A stretch of DNA of 45,251 nucleotides from Niabella sp. (GTDB lineage Bacteria; Bacteroidota; Bacteroidia; Chitinophagales; Chitinophagaceae): positions 1 through 45,251 of the forward strand of contig JAPUDO010000109.1 of the NCBI GenBank assembly GCA_027493055.1, written 5' to 3'. Positions 41,111 through 45,251 of the stretch are shown here, one piece after another (the first letter of the stretch is position 1; each line of letters opens with the position of its first letter). A model generated the notes under the pieces. The model was not told the origin of the DNA. It saw only the letters and a list, made by a program, of their open reading frames with translations, and did no database searches. The translations under genes were made by a program, and so were the position numbers.

Positions 41111-43327
41111 TTATTTCAGCGCAAACGCGTCAAGGTCTTTTCCTGAAGGAGGAAAGTATGCAGGATCAGCGCCCCACTGCCGGTTGGCGGTGGCTCCCAT
41201 TTCCAGCTTTAAAACACCGCCATCTGCAAGTTCTTTGTGTGTGAACCATGATCTGTTCAAGGGTGCTCCGTTCAATTCTGCTTTCTGAATATACTTATTC
41301 TCTTTGCTGCTGTTTTGCGCAATAATGCTGAACTTTTTACCATTCGGAAGATCGATGACCACCTCTTCAAACACCGGGCTGCCAATTGAATATACCGGTA
41401 CTCCCTGCGTTACCTGGAAGAACCCCATCATAGAAAACACTACAAAAGCACTCATACCTCCGCCATCTTCATCGCCCGGCATTCCAAAAAGATTATCAGT
41501 AAACCAGGTATCCAGCAACATCCTGATCCTCTTTTGTGTTTTCCAAGGAGCACCTAAATAGTTATATATATAAGGGATATGCAGGGAGGGCTCATTACCC
41601 ATCACAAACTGTCCTACCAAGCCCGATGCATCGGGCAATACAGCCCAATACCGGAATTTAGACGTTCCAAGATCTTCCCTGAATAACTGGTCCAGCTTTT
41701 CCTCTGCCGCTTTTTTGCCACCCATAAGACCAAAAAGACCGGGCCAGTCGTGCTTTGCTGCCCAGTTAAATGTGTAACCGTTCAGCTCTGTAAAATACTC
41801 CCGGCCACTCAGGCTGGGATTCACCGGCTCTATCCAGTTGCCATCTTTATCCTTGGGCCATACCATGCCTTTGTCAGTACGAAATACATTTTTATAATAG
41901 TCTGATCTTTTTAAGAACAGGTCCCGCTCCTGCTTTTTTCCTGCCTGCGGTGCTAACTGGGCAATGCACCAATCACTATAACTATTATCAATGGTTACAG
42001 ATACGGCCTGCCTTTTTTCCCAAACCGTATCTACTTCCTTAACCGTTTCTTTTTCACCAGGCGCCAGTGCCGGCATATATCCATGCTGGTTGAAGAATGA
42101 GTCCAGCGCCGTAGCAGGACCATTATTCCAGGGTAATAAAGTGGCGTTAAGGGAACCTTTTCTCATTCCTTCATAAGCCTTTTTCACATCAAATTTCCTA
42201 AGCCCTTTTACCCATGCATCCGTCATCCAGATGGCGGCATTATTTCCCGTCATTGCAGGCCAGTCGCCAAATACCGTAGAGAACGAGGGCATCCACCCGG
42301 TTTGATCATACATGGTAAGGTAAGAACGTATTTTTGCCATTTCCATTTCAGGATCCAGTATCATGTGCAATGGCTCCAGCGCTATATAATTATCCCAAAG
42401 CCAGTTGTCTACATAAAACGGTTCTTTGCTATTATGTATTTTATGATCATAGCTGCTGTAATATTTACCATATTCGTTAATATTTACCATGCGCTCATAA
42501 CAACGGTACAGAGAGGTATAGAACACCCGTTTTTCAGCCAGTGTGCCGCCCGATACTTTAATTTTAGACAGCGTCCTATCCCAGATAATGCTGGCTCTTT
42601 GTTTTAAAGCATCAAAGTTCCAGCTCACAATTTCGCGCTGCAGATTGTATTTTGCCTGCTCCACACTTATATAGGAAATACCATACCTGACGCTAAGGGT
42701 GCCCGGTGCGCTGGCAACTTTAAGCAACGCCAGTTTTCTTCCGTTCTGTTCTTTATATTGAGTGCTTATGATATCAGTATTCAGCTCTGCGTAGAAATAG
42801 GCTTTCATACCAAAAAAAGTTTCCGTACCGCTTATGGTTCTTTTTCCTGAAACTTCCACACTGCCTTTGTCGTTAAGCGTACCGAAGCGCAGATAATGCT
42901 CTTCAGTATTATTAAATTTTACACGGAAAAAGCCGCTCCGTTCAGCTGTAGTGTATTCCACTTCCTGTGTGGCATCTTCCGACTCCACTTTATAATAGTA
43001 TGGCCTTGTGATCTCCTTTTCAATGGTTAACTTTTTATTCCACAGCTGATCCGCAACCGGACCGCTTACCGGTAAAAATGCAAAGTTCCAGGCAATACGA
43101 TGCGAAGCCACATTTAAAGGAAAATAGTGCACCTGGTCATCAAGCTGATCTTTTTTCATAGGATATACACGCAACAGGCTGTTAGGCAACTGCACTGTTG
43201 GCCGTATGGGCTCCAATATTAACCCTACACCGCCGATAGTAGGATCTACGTATTGAAGATTAGAAACCGGGGATTGCGCAAAAACCTGCGCATTTAATAA
43301 AGTAAAAAAAAGTAATAAATGCTTCAT
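41111..43327 (-). CDS. GH92 family exo-alpha-mannosidase-like protein, secreted
   Basis: Start at 43327 (MKHLLLFFTLLNAQVFAQ) gives a signal peptide; the frame to 43351 adds eight residues. The GH92 core is clear over 738 residues: NAAIWMTDAWVKGLRKFD, then QFVMGNEPSLHIPYIYN (putative acid Glu near 579), and FGMPGDEDGGGMSAFVVFSMMGFF (in parts: MPGDEDGGGMSAFVVFS) with the Asp pair of the base near 619-621. The closing SIGSPVFEEVVIDLPNGKKF is typical too. GH92 enzymes are Ca2+-dependent alpha-mannosidases acting on N-glycans and yeast mannan. The N-terminus is unusual: the common IGTGGxGHxxPGAxxPFGM segment is replaced by VDPTIGGVGLILEPIRPTVQ, suggesting a subgroup with a changed substrate pocket. 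Confidence 0.88.
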   Translation of the reverse strand: MKHLLLFFTLLNAQVFAQSPVSNLQYVDPTIGGVGLILEPIRPTVQLPNSLLRVYPMKKDQLDDQVHYFPLNVASHRIAWNFAFLPVSGPVADQLWNKKLTIEKEITRPYYYKVESEDATQEVEYTTAERSGFFRVKFNNTEEHYLRFGTLNDKGSVEVSGKRTISGTETFFGMKAYFYAELNTDIISTQYKEQNGRKLALLKVASAPGTLSVRYGISYISVEQAKYNLQREIVSWNFDALKQRASIIWDRTLSKIKVSGGTLAEKRVFYTSLYRCYERMVNINEYGKYYSSYDHKIHNSKEPFYVDNWLWDNYIALEPLHMILDPEMEMAKIRSYLTMYDQTGWMPSFSTVFGDWPAMTGNNAAIWMTDAWVKGLRKFDVKKAYEGMRKGSLNATLLPWNNGPATALDSFFNQHGYMPALAPGEKETVKEVDTVWEKRQAVSVTIDNSYSDWCIAQLAPQAGKKQERDLFLKRSDYYKNVFRTDKGMVWPKDKDGNWIEPVNPSLSGREYFTELNGYTFNWAAKHDWPGLFGLMGGKKAAEEKLDQLFREDLGTSKFRYWAVLPDASGLVGQFVMGNEPSLHIPYIYNYLGAPWKTQKRIRMLLDTWFTDNLFGMPGDEDGGGMSAFVVFSMMGFFQVTQGVPVYSIGSPVFEEVVIDLPNGKKFSIIAQNSSKENKYIQKAELNGAPLNRSWFTHKELADGGVLKLEMGATANRQWGADPAYFPPSGKDLDAFALK

Positions 43328-43437
43328 GCTATATCTTATATCTGATTTCAAACAATCTGTTTTAATGTAACGCGGCTTATAAGCTGTTGCTTTTTTACCA
43401 TCACTATGGTATCAGTAAAGGCATTAAAAGGCGGGGA

Positions 43438-45251
43438 CTATTTTTTATAAACACCTGCCAGGTAATTATCCAGGTACTGCTTATATAATTTGAAGAAAGT
43501 GTACGGGTCAACTACTTCAAAATTATAGTTAGGATATTTGCGCTGCAACGTTTCTATTCCTTCAACAATTTGTGTTGGAGTGGCCAAAACCGGCCGTATA
43601 ATATTAAACTGGGGCCTTTGCGTTTTTGAAACATCGTCAGATTGAGATATCACACTCAGTTGATGTATTTGCTGTCCCTCAATTACAAAATTTTGGTTGC
43701 CTGATTGAACAACAGGGTGCCTCCCCGGGTGGAAGGGGTCTTTTGCCATAAATACTGTTCCCGCTTCCGGATTATAATAATCAGTTGTACTTTTCACAAC
43801 TCTTCCTATTGAAGTAACTACTCCATACGGGCTCAGCCTCGAAAACTGAGTGTACATTCTTTTGAAATCAGCCTCTTCGGCGCTGGCAGCATCCCAGGAG
43901 CCAAAGTACATACCCATGATGTCCAGGTCATATTTATCATACGCCTTTTTTGTTCTGGTGATATAGTTTTCCAGTGTCCCATTGATGCCGGTCCTGTTTT
44001 TGTCCAGGAAAACATCTAGGTAATTATATCCGTACCCGTTGTTGCCGCCAACAAAAATATCGTTCTCTGTAGCGTTCTCGTACATATAGTCATAGGCATG
44101 TTTTATCCTGCCCTCATTTACCGCGCATATTGGCCACATAAGCGGCAGCTTCCCAAGGTTGGGGTCGTTAAACATGGAAGGGATCATCCTGTTGATCCAT
44201 GAAGCGCCATCATAATCGCCCATATAAATTAAAAGGTAATTCTTGTTTTCAAGCCTTGCTTTAGCGGCTTTTTCCAGCATTTTTTTCTGTGTCTTATCCT
44301 GGTTGTATTGCTGTTTCGCAGGATAAAATGTATAAATAGATCCGTTTGCCATAGCAGAAAGAGAATGCGCATCCGCCTGCATGGTTACATTGTATTTTGT
44401 GAGCAGCTTTACAAAAGCCGGTTCCAGTGCGCCCTCATCAACAGTGGCACGTTCCTTTACAGAATTGGAATATTTTAATTGCCAGTTGGTGAATCCGCCG
44501 GACTCCACTACTGTATTGCCCGCATTTTTATTATTCTCCCTTAATATCATTTCAAAGGTCCGGGTATCCAATCCCAGATCCTGGTTTAGATCATCAATAG
44601 GTGTATCATCTTTAACAGCCGACAGATCGTAGAAAAAGGCCTTCCTGGCAATGAAATAATCCCTGGGCATGATATCGGTATGAAGAAAACGCTTTTTCCA
44701 AACGGGAACACCACCTATACCAACATGTAAACCGCCATTCTCATTATAATACACTTTTTGTGTTACGCCGTTTTCGCCAATCCAGCCATCAAGGTACCCA
44801 CTCAGTACATACGGGTTTGTTTTCTTTGCTTTTATATATTCCTGAACCGCCCAGATATAAACATCATTTTTCTTTGAGCCGGTAGATGGCTGATTGGTCT
44901 GCCATACAGTAGTACCCTTTTTACCATCAAATTTCCCGTACAGATCCAGCTTAATTTTAAAGCCCAGCTTTTGGGTAAGTATTTTATACATGCTGTTCAC
45001 CTCATCTGAATATTTCACCAGCAAGCGGTTGTTCACGCCGCAATCTGTTAACCCCGCGTTATAGGTTGCAGGGGCAAAAACATCCCAAACCGTAAGCCCT
45101 TCATAGTATTGCGAAAATATCCTGAGCAATGTGCCCACGCTCTTTACTTTTACTATATTTTCTCCCTGCGGCAGCCATCCCTTTTCTTTGCTTAAATAGT
45201 TGAGCCAGAACTCATCCTGCTTTCCCTGCGTGGTATTGCCGGTTTTATCAT
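43438..45251 (-). CDS. GxGYxYP-family putative glycoside hydrolase, partial
   Basis: The reading frame runs off the right edge of the window, so the N-terminus is missing; at least 603 residues are present. A GTG at 45138 is internal. The sequence fits the family named for the GxGYxYP motif, here GGNNGYGYNYLDVF (Leu in place of the final Pro). Other conserved-looking parts are YDGASWINRMIPSMFND, LPLMWPICAVNEGRIKHAYDYMY (in parts: LPLMWPICAVNE) and MGMYFGSWDAASAEEADF. The family is grouped with putative glycoside hydrolases of the cell surface without a proven reaction. It is 110 bases upstream of the GH92 gene and likely shares its transcript. Exact function not known. Confidence 0.7.
   Translation of the reverse strand, partial: DKTGNTTQGKQDEFWLNYLSKEKGWLPQGENIVKVKSVGTLLRIFSQYYEGLTVWDVFAPATYNAGLTDCGVNNRLLVKYSDEVNSMYKILTQKLGFKIKLDLYGKFDGKKGTTVWQTNQPSTGSKKNDVYIWAVQEYIKAKKTNPYVLSGYLDGWIGENGVTQKVYYNENGGLHVGIGGVPVWKKRFLHTDIMPRDYFIARKAFFYDLSAVKDDTPIDDLNQDLGLDTRTFEMILRENNKNAGNTVVESGGFTNWQLKYSNSVKERATVDEGALEPAFVKLLTKYNVTMQADAHSLSAMANGSIYTFYPAKQQYNQDKTQKKMLEKAAKARLENKNYLLIYMGDYDGASWINRMIPSMFNDPNLGKLPLMWPICAVNEGRIKHAYDYMYENATENDIFVGGNNGYGYNYLDVFLDKNRTGINGTLENYITRTKKAYDKYDLDIMGMYFGSWDAASAEEADFKRMYTQFSRLSPYGVVTSIGRVVKSTTDYYNPEAGTVFMAKDPFHPGRHPVVQSGNQNFVIEGQQIHQLSVISQSDDVSKTQRPQFNIIRPVLATPTQIVEGIETLQRKYPNYNFEVVDPYTFFKLYKQYLDNYLAGVYKK

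Noticed and set aside
41623-41636. Palindrome CCCGATGCATCGGG
   Set aside because: It lies inside the GH92 coding sequence (a Pro-Asp-Ala-Ser-Gly part) and is explained by codon use.
1-45251. CRISPR arrays, tRNA, rRNA, insertion sequences or phage genes
   Set aside because: Read through on both strands; no spaced repeats, cloverleaf sequences, transposase or integrase frames were found.

Overview
The window is almost certainly from a Bacteroidota chromosome, most likely a member of the Chitinophagaceae. The grounds are two SusC/SusD pairs, many short lipoprotein and secretion signals, A-rich leaders without Shine-Dalgarno sequences, and promoter boxes of the TAnnTTTG type. The family-level guess is inference from overall gene style only.

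Bases 1-6000 hold unrelated plus-strand genes: the 3' part of a MATE exporter, a fragment of a response regulator, a DUF1697 protein, an LTA-synthase-like membrane sulfatase-fold enzyme, a small membrane protein, a RibD-C/DHFR-like reductase and rlmH. A short secreted protein of unknown function (minus strand) closes this part.

From about 6.5 kb to the right edge the window is one large glycan-utilisation island. Block A (minus strand, 21.1 to 6.6 kb) reads susC1, susD1, a GH106-type rhamnosidase, a PhyH dioxygenase, a Tat-exported Gfo/Idh/MocA oxidoreductase, a double DUF1080 (3-keto-disaccharide hydrolase) protein and a PNGase F-type deglycosylase. Divergent from it are an AraC regulator and a GntR/UTRA regulator (21.6-23.4 kb). 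Block B (minus strand, 32.5 to 23.4 kb) reads susC2, susD2, two surface lipoproteins, then an NHL beta-propeller gene and two visibly broken genes: a DUF2231-type membrane protein with an internal deletion plus a frameshift, and a c-type cytochrome lipoprotein with a stop codon just after its lipobox. Block C (33.0-45.2 kb) holds a second PhyH gene, a second AraC regulator, a GlcD-GlcF-like FAD/Fe-S dehydrogenase fusion, a FucP-type permease, a cytoplasmic Gfo/Idh/MocA enzyme, a GH92 mannosidase and a GxGYxYP-family putative glycoside hydrolase cut by the window edge.

The most informative signal outside the genes is an identical 17-base near-palindrome, AACATGTATATACAAGT, upstream of susC1 (21221-21237), susC2 (32845-32861) and the cytoplasmic Gfo/Idh operon (40900-40916). 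Its core resembles operators of HutC/TreR-type GntR repressors, and the only GntR gene in the window sits between these targets. I infer one regulon in which a glycan-derived ligand releases both import systems and a catabolic operon together. The enzyme set (PNGase F, GH92, GH106, FucP) points to N-glycan or glycoprotein sugars. The Gfo/Idh plus DUF1080 genes suggest that an oxidation-based (3-keto) route of glycoside cleavage works beside normal hydrolysis.
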